Source: Allium sativum (taxonomy: Eukaryota > Streptophyta > Magnoliopsida > Asparagales > Amaryllidaceae). From it: DNA of 64,000 nucleotides. The stretch covers positions 882,178,403 through 882,242,402 of the forward strand of contig CM060918.1 in assembly GCA_030737875.1 (NCBI GenBank). Reading direction: 5' to 3'. Numbering within the stretch: the stretch's first letter is position 1; the number at the start of each line of letters is the position of its first letter. The translations under genes and the position numbers were made by a program. The notes beneath the pieces were generated by a model. The model worked only from the letters and a program-made list of their open reading frames with translations, was not told the DNA's origin and made no database searches. This document shows, one piece after another, positions 49,327 through 59,841 of the stretch.

Positions 49327-50050
49327 CTATAGAAACATTCTTGTGTTGAATTGATATTCATTCGTTGTTTAGAAATTCATGTGTTGAATGGTATTCATAT
49401 TTTGAAATAAATAGTTCGATAATAAAAATCACATTTTTATCGATATATAAAAACTATAGAAACATTCTTGTGTTGAATTGATATTCATTCGTTGTTTAGA
49501 AATTCATGTGTTGAATGGTATTCATATTTTGAAATAAATAGTTCGATAATAAAAATCACATTTTTATCGATATATAAAAACTATAGAAACATTCTTGTGT
49601 TGAATTGATATTCATTCGTTGTTTAGAAATTCATGTGTTGAATGGTATTCATATTTTGAAATAAATAGTTCGATAATAAAAATCACATTTTTATCGATAT
49701 ATAAAAACTATAGAAACATTCTTGTGTTGAATTGATATTCATTCGTTGTTTAGAAATTCATGTGTTGAATGGTACTCATATTTTGAAATAAATAGTTCGA
49801 TAATAAAAATCACATTTTTATCTATATCTAAAAACTATAGAAACATTCTTGTGTTGAATTGATATTCATTCGTTGTTTAGAAATTCATGTGTTGAATGGT
49901 ATTCATATTTTGAAATAAATAGTTCGATAATAAAAATCACATTTTTATCTATATCTAAAACTATTGAAAATATTCATGTGTTGAATTGATATTCATTCGT
50001 TGTTTAGAAATTCATGTGTTGAATGGTATTCATATTTTGAAATAAATTGG
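49327..50050 (+). repeat. 127-base tandem repeats in E's 5' LTR
   Basis: CTATAGAAACATTCTTGTGT recurs at 49327, 49454, 49581, 49708 and 49835, with a diverged copy at 49961: a 127-base period and nearly six units. The array is duplicated with the LTR at about 60183-60906. Confidence 0.95.
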
Positions 50051-50339
50051 TTTATGATAAAAATTCTATTTTATCACCTACATGAACTATATAGAAAAAA
50101 ATTAGTGTTTCGAAATGAGTTGTTTTACAATAAAAAATCACATTTTTGTTGTATACATAAATCGTTAAAATATGAAGTGCTAAAAATAGCCACTTGGTCA
50201 AAATAAACATAGATGAGTTGAAATATTCATTAATTAGCTAATGAAATGATTTGCACATATTTATGTAACATTAGAATGAATGGAGTTTTTAAAACCAAAT
50301 AGAAATCGAATATGAAGTTGAATAGAAAATGAAAAATGA

Positions 50340-50640
50340 TATGAACTGTATATATATGTACATGCATATTCTTTGAACAGGTTACAGCAAAGGGGCTAGA
50401 GAAGAGGAATAAAATTTTGTGCCCGACAAATAGGTACACGTTTACTGATTTGTTTGGGTGATGATTTTGAGCCTATTGGCTAGCCGCTTGGCTTTTTCTT
50501 TTTCTTTTTGAGATCAGAAGGACCGGGACGCTATTTGCGATTTCCCGACGCTCCCGGTACAGGGGAGGTTATGGCGAAATTTTTCCAAAATTTAAGGAGT
50601 TAGAAAATTTTTTGAAGTTAAAACGATATTGAAATCGTTG
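50340..50640 (+). other. Internal-region-derived block inside E's LTR
   Basis: CTTTGAACAGGTTACAGC, GCCCGACAAATAGGTACA, GGCTTTTTCTTTTTCTTTTT and GGAGGTTATGGCGA match, in order, C's internal region (34600-34830), and partly B's 3' non-coding region (25240-25905). They are not in the LTRs of B, C or X. E's own 3' non-coding region is correspondingly short (206 bases). Confidence 0.75.
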
Positions 50641-52953
50641 AATGAACTATATTTATATAACTATATAAATATAAATAAAATTAAAACGAAACGAAGCCGT
50701 GCAGTTCGTATTTCGAAACCGTAATTTCAAACGACTAGTAAGGGAAATCCGACCATTGGATTTTCCCGAAACCTCAACCGTCGGGTTCGCCTTGGAATAA
50801 TCTTTCCAACGGCACCAACCTTGTAAAAATCCAACGGTTGGATTGTCTGGAATGTTTAATTCAAATCTGAAGAAAAACAGCGCCAGAAACGATTATATTT
50901 ATTTATATATATAAATAAAATTATATTTAATCGAATAACGACGCGGCAGTTCGTATTTTGAAATCGAAATTTCAAACGATTGTACCGGGAGATCCGACCG
51001 TCGGATTTTCCCGAAACTGGAACCGTTGGATTCGTTTTGAAAAGACCTTTCTAATGATGTAAATTTTGTGAAGATCCAACGGTTAGATTTTCAGATATGT
51101 GTAAATCAAATTTCAAGAAAAACAGCGCCACGACCACGTTATGGCCCGAAACGTCGTTTTGAATATATTAGCTATTTTAAAATAAATAAAAATAGCGATA
51201 AATAGTTATAAAATATCGTAAGCGATATGGAATGGAAATAAACTGAATTTGCTTGATTTATGTGATATTTGATGGTTGAATGTGTTTGGTGTGAAAACTA
51301 TATAAAGAGCACAATTGGTGTTGTCGAATAATTTAACTATTGAAATAAATCGATTTGAAATTCTAAATATACGTGAATTATTTGAAAAGGCCGAGTTAAT
51401 TCTCATTTCGAATAATCGACCGACGATTGAAATTCGAAGATGAAGACGACGGTCGAAGACCGAAGATCTTCACCTCGTTTGGATGGTAACCGAGGTCCTG
51501 ATTGGGAGGCATCCCGAAATATGGATAATGAGTGGTGATCGTTCAGACGTACGTGTTGATCGAAGGGTTTGCGAGGTATTTAGTGCCTCCGGTTTCGTTC
51601 AGACCCAGAACGGACTTGTAAATGGACTGTGTGTCCGACATTGGAATTTGTTCTGTGTGATTGATAGCCATCAGTGCACGGTATGAATTGCCTGTGTGGC
51701 ATGCTAAGATGCAGAGATCAGGACTTCTGTTGAAAAGCAAAGTCTTGTGGTGATGATCAAAGCACCGCCTGTGTGGCGTAGCTTTGTGTATAACGTGAAT
51801 TCGCGAGCCTCACACCCCGGTAGGAACCTAAAACGGGAGGAAGGACCTCAGGGAGGGCATGCGTTTCTTTCTAGCTAGGGTGGTGTCAGTGACCTACCAG
51901 CCCTGACATTTATATACTTTTCACCTATGTGGTTGTTGCTGTTGCGAGGCGCCTCGGTTTGATCGGACGATCCGGGTCCGATGGAGTCATTCGTTGGCTC
52001 GTTTACGCCCCAAAGGGCGGGGAAACGTATTGTTCAGGCATAATAATCCACATCGGTGGACCGGCCCTGACGATCCAGGGGGCAGTTGCGGCTGTTCCTG
52101 AGGGGCGGGCTAGAGCGTCTCGAATTCGGTAAGGACTATCTTTTGCCTTGGTTCATGACGGAAATCCAATTTCCAAATACGTGATCGTGCGGTTTTCCAT
52201 TGTATATATACATTTGGCGACATAGTGGCATGGGACGCTCATGTCGCCTATGATTGATAGTTATGATTTGAAATTGTTTTCAAAACATATTAACACTAGT
52301 AATAATATCAAATGTCTTTGTTTTATTCGTATCAAGCATATCTTGGCCGTTATAAGGTAAAAACTCTATCCTCCGGTTTGCGTTGCATTGTGTGATGGGA
52401 ACTGAGTCTTATAACGGCTTCATTTTTTATAAAAAGCATAGCGATGTTTAAAAGAAAGATTTGTTTTAACGCACTGGCAATCCAATGGAGTAAACCCGTT
52501 CCACGAAAGTGGCGTGGTCCTGTGATTAGCCAATTATATATGTGTTGAGTGGATTTCTCATACCAGTCCCATGACTGACTCGTAGTTTGTTTCACTCTCA
52601 AACTCGGGTGCCCCTTTTTCTACACGGGCAGCCTTGTATTCAGGTTTAGCTGGTTCTTTCTGGATAGCTGGAGCTGAAGATGGATTCTATCATTTATTTC
52701 TTTTTATGCTGTTCAGCTCCTATTGTACATATTTTGTTTATTTCCGCTGTAGACATTTATGTATAGCTGAACTGTATTTGTACTAAGTAAGATCCTGTAT
52801 ACTGTGTAACTCTGATGATTACTTTTATCCAGTATATTTTGTTGTTCATTCTAGTGTATTTATTTAATTCTGTTCTGCTATTTTATGTTTCTGTGTTATA
52901 TTCCAAAAGATAACCTTGTTTCCGTGAGAACGGGAAATCGGGTCGTCTCAACG

Positions 52954-52965
52954 TGGTATCAGAGC
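52954..52965 (+). other. Primer-binding site of E
   Basis: TGGTATCAGAGC, perfect to initiator tRNA-Met, three bases after the LTR end. Confidence 0.95.
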
Positions 52966-53169
52966 TTTGGTTAAGCTTAGTTCTGGAATATAACATCTGA
53001 ACGAACTCGTCAGAAATAGAACCAGTAGTGTTCTAGGACGGGTAACTCAATACAGATAGGATCAGTAATATCCTAGTATGAGTAAAGCAGAATGAATACA
53101 CTTCGATAGACACATTTACACTTCAAGTATTTGTCTCTATATTTTAAAATACCTTTTCTGTGACCTAAC

Positions 53170-53189
53170 ACTTGATCTGCTATTTGCAG
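53170..53189 (+). promoter_or_regulatory. Predicted 3' splice site before E's gag
   Basis: ACTTGATCTGCTATTTGCAG ends 12 bases before the ATG. It has branch-like CTTGAT and CTAACA (53165) sequences. Joining to this site would give a short leader free of the many ATGs in the 5 kb LTR. Confidence 0.5.
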
Positions 53190-53201
53190 AAGAACTAGAA
53201 A

Positions 53202-56200
53202 ATGAGTGCCAGAAACAGAAGAAGTAATACTAACCCGGATATTGAAGCTCTATTCATGAAGTATAGAAATCTGGGTGGAAAGCCGTTCTCGGGCGAAGAA
53301 TCTATTATGAGAACACAAGCTTGGATTCGTTCGGCTGAGAAAATCTTCGAAGCGTTAAAGCTGAGGGATGACCAGAAAAGATTACTGGCCTCCTGGGCTC
53401 TCAAAGACGAAGCTTTGTTTTGGTGGGATTCGGTTATACAGAATAATCCAGAAGGTGATATCACCTGGGATAGATTCAAAGTGATTTTCTTAGAAAGATT
53501 TACTCCTCCCGAAGCGACAGAGCGACTATGCGACGAATTTTCTTATCTGATACAAGGAGACATGACAATTCCCGAATATCATAAGAAATTTAATGAACTT
53601 TCTCACTTTGCTCCTCATCTAATTCAAAACCCAAAGAGGAAAAATCTGAGATTTATTCATGGACTTCAAAGGAAATACCAGAATAAAGTATTGGGGCATG
53701 TGAAGCTTCCATTTTCTGAAATGATATATATGGCTTATCAATATGAAGATCTCCATAAGAAAGGCATGTTGCGAGAAGAAGAAGAAGTTTGTTGTAGTGA
53801 CAAAGAAGATTCGGAAACTGATATTCCTGAAACCAGTACAAGGTCGGAGATCAGTAAGAAGCCCAGTGCCAAGAGAAAAAGGGCTGAACCTGGGAATGAA
53901 CGAATAATGACCGCCACGTGCTCAAGCTGCAATAGAAAAGGGCATTTGGCGATAAGTTGCAAATCTTGGAACGAACAAAGAAAGAGTGGATCTAAACCAA
54001 AGAAGGATTTTCAAGGAAAGCAAAGGTGCAATCAATGCGACCAGTTTGGTCACGTAAAGCAAGATTGCTGGCAGTTGAAAAAGACTGAAATAGTTCAAGT
54101 GAATGAAGTGGCAGAAACTTCTGAGCCCTCAGCTATTCAGGAAAGGCCAGATGTTTTAGAAGGCACGCTAACTGTCAAAGACATCCCAGTTAAAGTACTG
54201 TTTGACACAGGCGCGTCACGAAGCTTCATTTCCAAAGATGCAGCTAAGAAACTGGATTTGAATTTGAAGAAGCTCAAGGAACCAATGACTGTCCAGAATC
54301 CAGTTGGGGGTTCCATTGATCTCAGTTGGATTTGTGGAGTGCCGGTTTCTTTCTCTCGTTATCGGTTTCCTACCATCGCAGTCGTTATGAATTTTAAAGA
54401 GTTTGATCTTATCTTAGGGTTAGATTGGTTGACTAAATATGAAGCTGAAGTCAAATGCGCCGAGAGAGTCGTAAAGGCAAAGATTAAATCAGGTGATTAT
54501 ATAACCATTCCCTGTGAAGGTCAGAATGCTAATAGAAAAGACTTCTGGGCAGCTTTGAATGTTTCTCCAGCCCAAATTGAAAATATCCCTGAGGTCACAG
54601 AGAATATTCCTGACCTCATCAAAGAGATTCCTGTCGTCAAGAATTATGCGGATGTGTTCGAGGAAGTTGTTCGCTTACCTCCGCAGAGAGAAATAGATTT
54701 CAAGATTGCTTTAGTTCCCAATGCAAGGCCGGTAGTTCACGCTATTCGAAGAATGTCCTTGAAAGAGAAGGAGGAATTAGACAATCAAACACGACAGCTA
54801 GTATGGAAAGGTCTGATCAGGCCTAGTTTCTCTGATTGGGGAGCAGCAGTGGTGTTTGTCCCGAAATCTGACGGTACTCTACGGCTATGTGTGGATTATC
54901 GTGATTTAAACAAGCAGACTATAAAGAACAAATATCCATTGCCGCGGATTGATGATTTGTTGGATCGATTAAATGGAGCACAAGTATTCTCACGAATGGA
55001 CCTAGCTACAGGTTTCCATCAACTTCGAATTGCCGAAGAGTGTGTTCCAATGACAGCGTTCAGAGGCCCCGACTTATTCTACGAGTGGTTAGTAATGCCG
55101 TTCGGCTTATGTAACGCTCCAGCTTATTTCGTCGATCTGATGAATAGAGTGTTCAGAGGGGTTCTGAATAAATTCGTTCTGGTTTTCATTGACGATATTC
55201 TAATCTTCTCTAAATCTAAGGCCGAACATGAAAAACATCTGGAACAGGTTCTTGAAATCCTCAGAAGGAATGTATTGAAAGCCAAATTTTCCAAATGTAT
55301 ATTCTGGCAAGATGAAGTAAAATTTCTGGGCCATGTCGTATCGAAAGATGGAATCGCTGTGGATCCAAGCAAAATCACAGCTATTCAGAATTGGAAACAG
55401 CCCAGTACTCCCACTGAAGTCCGCAGTTTTCTCGGATTGGCTAGTTATTACCGGAAGTTCGTTAAAGACTTTTCGAAGATATCTGGCCACTTAACGAAGC
55501 TTACAAAGAAGCATTCTAAGTTCAAATGGACTCAAGAAAATGAGGAGGCTTTCGAAGAGCTAAAGTTAAGATTAACGACAGCTCCAGTGTTAACCATCAT
55601 CGATGGCAACCAAGATTTAAAAGTCTGGACTGATGCGTCTAGAGAGGGCCTTGGCGCAGTGTTAATGCAAAGAGGTCAAGTGATTGCTTATGCTAGCCGT
55701 CAATTGAAGCCGCACGAGAAAAACTATGTAACTCATGATCTTGAGTTATTGGCTATCATATTCTCTTTGAAAATCTGGAGACACTATCTTCTCGGTGAGA
55801 GATTCGAACTGTTTACCGATCATCAGTCATTAAAGTATCTGTTCACTCAGAAGGATTTAAACCTGAGGCAGCAACGTTGGCTGGAGTTTCTTGCAGCATA
55901 TGACTTTGAAATTATATATACTCCAGGGAAAGCCAATGTCGTGGCTGATGCGTTAAGCCGAAAGAATGAAATGATCGCCAGTTTCATCATTGCGACTTCG
56001 TTGATTGATAAGATATCGGCTCTCCAAAAGGACGACCAATTTATCAAAGGAATAAGTCAGCGAATTCGTGAAGGCAATGCTTCGGATTTCCAGTTAGACA
56101 GCGAAGGGATTCTGAGGTTAGAAGGACGAATTTGCGTTCCAGATATTCCTGAACTCAGAAGAGAGGTGCTTGATGAATGTCACAAATCTAAGCTCAGTAT

Positions 56201-57446
56201 CCATCCAGGGGTGAATAAAATGTATAACGACATCAAACGCACATTCTGGTGGAAGTCGTTAAAAAGAGACATCTCAATATATGTTAGTCGATGCCCTACT
56301 TGCCAGCTAGTTAAAAGCGACCAACAGAAATTAGCTGGACTATTACAACCACTAGAAGTTCCTGGTTGGAAGTGGGAGCATATCTCCATGGATTTCATTG
56401 ATGGTTTGCCCAGAACCAGAAAAGGAAATGACAGTATTTGGGTGATCGTAGATCGCTTCACGAAGACCGCCCATTTCATACCTGTCAAATCAAATAGAAC
56501 TGCTCAGAGTCTGGCGCATATTTACTTCAGGGAAATAGTTAGACTGCATGGAGTGCCGCTCAGTATAGTAAGTGATAGAGATACAATATTCACTAGCAAA
56601 TTCTGGGAAGCATTTCAAGTCGAGCTAGGAACGAAGTTAAACTTGAGCACCGCTTATCATCCTCAGACAGACGGTCAGACTGAGAGGGTGAATCGCATTT
56701 TAGAAGATCTATTGAGGGCTTGTATTATAGATTTCGGTGGATCATGGGAAGACCATCTGCATTTGGCTGAGTTCTCTTATAACAACAGCTACCAGGCGAG
56801 TCTGACAATGTCGCCATTCGAAGCATTGTATGGTAGACCGTGCCGATCTCCTGCTTGTTGGGTCGAGCCAGGAAATAGACTTGTGTTGGGTCCTGATATG
56901 ATCCGCGAAGCTGCTGACAAAGTCGATTTTATTAAGAAGCGATTACTCGCCGCTCAAAGCCGACAAAAGAGCTATGCCGATAAAAGAAGAAGAGATATAT
57001 CCTTCGAAGTTGGCGACTATGTATATTTGAAAGTATCGCCGATGAGAGGAGTTATCCGGTTCGGTAAAACTGGAAAGTTAGCACCCAAATTCATTGGTCC
57101 GTTTCCTATTCTGGAACGGATTGGAACTCTCGCATATAAAGTTAAATTGCCTGACTGGTTGCCTGGTGTGCATGATGTATTTCATATATCTCAACTTCGA
57201 AAGCACGTTCATGATCCAGACTTGATCGTGGAAGAAGCAGCTCAGCAGGACATTGAAATTACTCCAGAATTAGCTGTGAGGCGAGAGCCGCTAAAGATTA
57301 TCGGCAAAGAAACCAAAGAGCTGAGGAACAAGAAGGTTCACTTAGTCAAAGTGCAATGGAGTGGAGATCCGCGAGATTGTACTTGGGAAACGGAGGAGAG
57401 CATTCAGAAAGCTTATCCTAGATGCCGAGTAGATATCTCTGATTGA
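53202..57446 (+). CDS. Gag-Pol polyprotein of element E, intact
   Basis: The 1414 residues in one frame are cut by the element's own protease and act in cytoplasmic particles and then the nucleus. Gag core ~35-190 ([11 protein letters not shown] at 65-75). Two CX2CX4HX4C zinc knuckles at 240-253 and 276-289. Aspartic protease with LFDTGAS (Asp335). Reverse transcriptase ~540-700 with FIDD (Asp664-665). RNase H with WTDAS (Asp811). Integrase with H994/H1001/C1031/C1034 zinc site and catalytic Asp1064, Asp1125 and Glu1161 (DX35E), then a GPF module near 1298 and a chromodomain-like tail from ~1378 ([15 protein letters not shown]). Such tails direct integration to chromatin marks in chromoviruses. 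The start is chosen because it matches B's and lies 12 bases after a strong acceptor. No stop or frameshift is present. Gag and Pol share one frame, so no frameshift signal is needed; how the Gag excess is made is unknown. Confidence 0.97.
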   Translation: MSARNRRSNTNPDIEALFMKYRNLGGKPFSGEESIMRTQAWIRSAEKIFEALKLRDDQKRLLASWALKDEALFWWDSVIQNNPEGDITWDRFKVIFLERFTPPEATERLCDEFSYLIQGDMTIPEYHKKFNELSHFAPHLIQNPKRKNLRFIHGLQRKYQNKVLGHVKLPFSEMIYMAYQYEDLHKKGMLREEEEVCCSDKEDSETDIPETSTRSEISKKPSAKRKRAEPGNERIMTATCSSCNRKGHLAISCKSWNEQRKSGSKPKKDFQGKQRCNQCDQFGHVKQDCWQLKKTEIVQVNEVAETSEPSAIQERPDVLEGTLTVKDIPVKVLFDTGASRSFISKDAAKKLDLNLKKLKEPMTVQNPVGGSIDLSWICGVPVSFSRYRFPTIAVVMNFKEFDLILGLDWLTKYEAEVKCAERVVKAKIKSGDYITIPCEGQNANRKDFWAALNVSPAQIENIPEVTENIPDLIKEIPVVKNYADVFEEVVRLPPQREIDFKIALVPNARPVVHAIRRMSLKEKEELDNQTRQLVWKGLIRPSFSDWGAAVVFVPKSDGTLRLCVDYRDLNKQTIKNKYPLPRIDDLLDRLNGAQVFSRMDLATGFHQLRIAEECVPMTAFRGPDLFYEWLVMPFGLCNAPAYFVDLMNRVFRGVLNKFVLVFIDDILIFSKSKAEHEKHLEQVLEILRRNVLKAKFSKCIFWQDEVKFLGHVVSKDGIAVDPSKITAIQNWKQPSTPTEVRSFLGLASYYRKFVKDFSKISGHLTKLTKKHSKFKWTQENEEAFEELKLRLTTAPVLTIIDGNQDLKVWTDASREGLGAVLMQRGQVIAYASRQLKPHEKNYVTHDLELLAIIFSLKIWRHYLLGERFELFTDHQSLKYLFTQKDLNLRQQRWLEFLAAYDFEIIYTPGKANVVADALSRKNEMIASFIIATSLIDKISALQKDDQFIKGISQRIREGNASDFQLDSEGILRLEGRICVPDIPELRREVLDECHKSKLSIHPGVNKMYNDIKRTFWWKSLKRDISIYVSRCPTCQLVKSDQQKLAGLLQPLEVPGWKWEHISMDFIDGLPRTRKGNDSIWVIVDRFTKTAHFIPVKSNRTAQSLAHIYFREIVRLHGVPLSIVSDRDTIFTSKFWEAFQVELGTKLNLSTAYHPQTDGQTERVNRILEDLLRACIIDFGGSWEDHLHLAEFSYNNSYQASLTMSPFEALYGRPCRSPACWVEPGNRLVLGPDMIREAADKVDFIKKRLLAAQSRQKSYADKRRRDISFEVGDYVYLKVSPMRGVIRFGKTGKLAPKFIGPFPILERIGTLAYKVKLPDWLPGVHDVFHISQLRKHVHDPDLIVEEAAQQDIEITPELAVRREPLKIIGKETKELRNKKVHLVKVQWSGDPRDCTWETEESIQKAYPRCRVDISD

Positions 57447-57652
57447 CTCTGGTGCAAGGTACATTTACTTTACCTTGCATTACCATTTAATTCTCTATTC
57501 TGCTGCTATTTTCTTCCCATGGATGTGCATTGTTTATTCTATTCTCTGAATATTAAAAACAAATTGGTTGTTGTATTGTGTGATCGTAGAATTATCAAAC
57601 CACTTTCGACTTTATTCCTTTTCGAGGACGAAAAGTTTTAAGTGGGGGAGAT
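57447..57652 (+). other. 3' non-coding region and polypurine tract of E
   Basis: It is short (206 bases). TTTTCGAGGACGAAAAG (57618-57634) precedes the polypurine tract AAGTGGGGGAGA (57640-57651), and the 3' LTR starts at 57653. Confidence 0.9.
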
Positions 57653-59805
57653 TGTAACGACCCAGAAAATCTGAACCAATTTAAAAATTTTAAATTGGCT
57701 AAAATAATGGATTTTAAATATTTAAAATAAATATTTTAAGTAATGGCGAGGAAAACTGAGTTTGAATCGACATTTGAAAACGAATATAATTAATTATAAT
57801 TATATATAGAATTGAAAATGGCGCGGTAGTTCGATAATTCGATTTCAAACTTCGATTGAATATACCGGGTGCAAAACAATCCGGATATTAGTGAAACCAA
57901 GAATAATGGAATCTGATTGATAATATCTTTCTAACGAATCCGACCAATCGAAATTTGATAGCGGGAATCAAAAGATATGTCCAGTTGAAAATTCTGAATA
58001 GTCGCTATGGAATTCAGGCCCTTAAAAATGGACATTTTGCAGATGACCTCGGATTTCGACGAAACCACTTTTGTTGGGTCCGCAGTGTCAAGTTATTGCT
58101 AGGTTTCAAATTTCATGATTTTCCGAATCAATATGTGAGCGTGGCAAAGGAAAACGCGTTTGACCAGTTTCTGTCGATTTTAATCGACTGGAAATTGGCC
58201 ATTTTTCAAACGGTCTCGGAATTCGACGAAACTAGTTTTGTTAGGACCGTATCGTCAATACGAAGCTAGAAAATATTTTTTAGGAATTTTTCTAGTTAGT
58301 ATGTGGCCCCGGTAATTTGAAATGCTCGTTTAAAATTCAATATAGTGATTTAAATGAAAATTCAAAAGGAAACTGATTGTAACGATCAAATCAGCTAGCG
58401 ATACATATCCCATTGTGTTCGGAATGGGGGTAAAACGCTATGGACGACAGGCGGTGGGCCTCGTTTCGAGGTCGTAAGTAAAAGTCAACTTTTTGAATAA
58501 TTAAATAAAAAAAAAAAAAAATATAATATTTTAAATTTCCCTCTCCCCTTATCTTCTGACTGGCCCCCCCCCCGTTCCCTTTTATCTTCAGTTCAACAGA
58601 GAAAAAAAAAAAAAACAAAAAAAACCCTAAATCGCCAGCGCCGCCCCCCGACCCCTCGAGACCTCCGCCGACGAAGAACTCCGAGCCGCCAGACCCCGAA
58701 GCAGCCGCGCTACCCAACATCGCGACGCTACCCAACTCGCGACGCCTCCAGCCCGAAGCCCCCCGTTCAAAGCCCTAGCGCCGCCCACCTCGAGGAGCCT
58801 CCGACGTCTGCGCTCGCTCCTCAGTAAGTTTTAACTTTATTTATTTATTTTTAAAAGTATATACTGTGATTTTATTTTTAAAGTATATACTGATTTTATT
58901 TTTTTAAAGTATATACTGATTTTATTTTACATAAGTATATACTGATTTTATTTTACATAAGTATATACTGATTTTATTTTACATAAGTAAAAAAAAAAAA
59001 AAAAAAAAAAAACTGATTTTGATTTTTAATAAAAAGGTTTAAAAACAGTTTATAAAAATAGTTAAAACTGATTTTCTTTAAATAGTTAAAACTGATTTTC
59101 TTTAATAGATTAAAACCGATTTATTTATTAGTAACAAAAATTGATTTTAAAAGCAAAATAAAAACTGTTTTTGAAATAAAGAATAAAAACTGCATTTGAA
59201 AAAGATAAAAAAAAAAAAACTGAATTTTTATAAAATTAAAACTGTTTATTTTAAGTATAAAAAAACTGGGATTTTTAAAAATATAAAAACTGATTTTTAA
59301 ATAAAAACTGAAATTTTTAGAAAAGTTAGAACTGTTTTTATAAAAGGTTTAAAACTGAAGATTTTTAAAAGTATAAAAAAAACTGAATTATAAAAGAATA
59401 AAAACTGTTTTTTTTATAAAAGAATAAAAACTGATTTTGTTTTAAAAGTGTAAAACAGATTTTTATAAAAGAATTTTTAAACTGATTTCTTTTAAGGAAT
59501 TTTAAAACTGATATTTTAAAAAGAAATTAAAACTGATTTCTTTTAGAAAAATAGAAAAACATATTTTTATATGTGAAAGCAAAAGTAAAAATCATATTTT
59601 TATATGTTGAAAGCGAAAGTAAAAATCATATCTTTATATATTGAATAGCATAGTAAAAATTCTATTTTTACATATGCAGAGAATACGGGTGAGAGCGACA
59701 AAAAGGCGAAGATTTCTATAAAGGAAGTGTCGTGGTACTGGATAGCTATTGGTGAGATTTCTGATTTAAAATTTATATATATATGTGTGAAGTAAAAGTG
59801 AATTG

Positions 59806-59841
<36 letters not shown>

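Larger units (their letters stand above)
46795..52950 (+). repeat. 5' LTR of E
   Basis: It starts TGTAACGACCCAG and ends GGGTCGTCTCA. Layout: X-like first 880 bases; TATA-like TATAATATTTTAAA (47666); leader island to 47971; degenerate AAAACTGATTTT repeats (48000-48710) with a long A run at 48137; small exon (48842-48903); TA run; 127-base repeats (49327-50050); a block related to the internal 3' regions of B and C (50340-50640); two ~245-base diverged repeats (50690-51130); then the conserved U5-side part. Short frames inside it recur unchanged in the 3' LTR only because the LTRs are identical. Confidence 0.96.

Noticed and set aside
49327..50050. 127-base direct repeats considered as a CRISPR array
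   Set aside because: The repeats abut with no spacers, and the context is a plant LTR.
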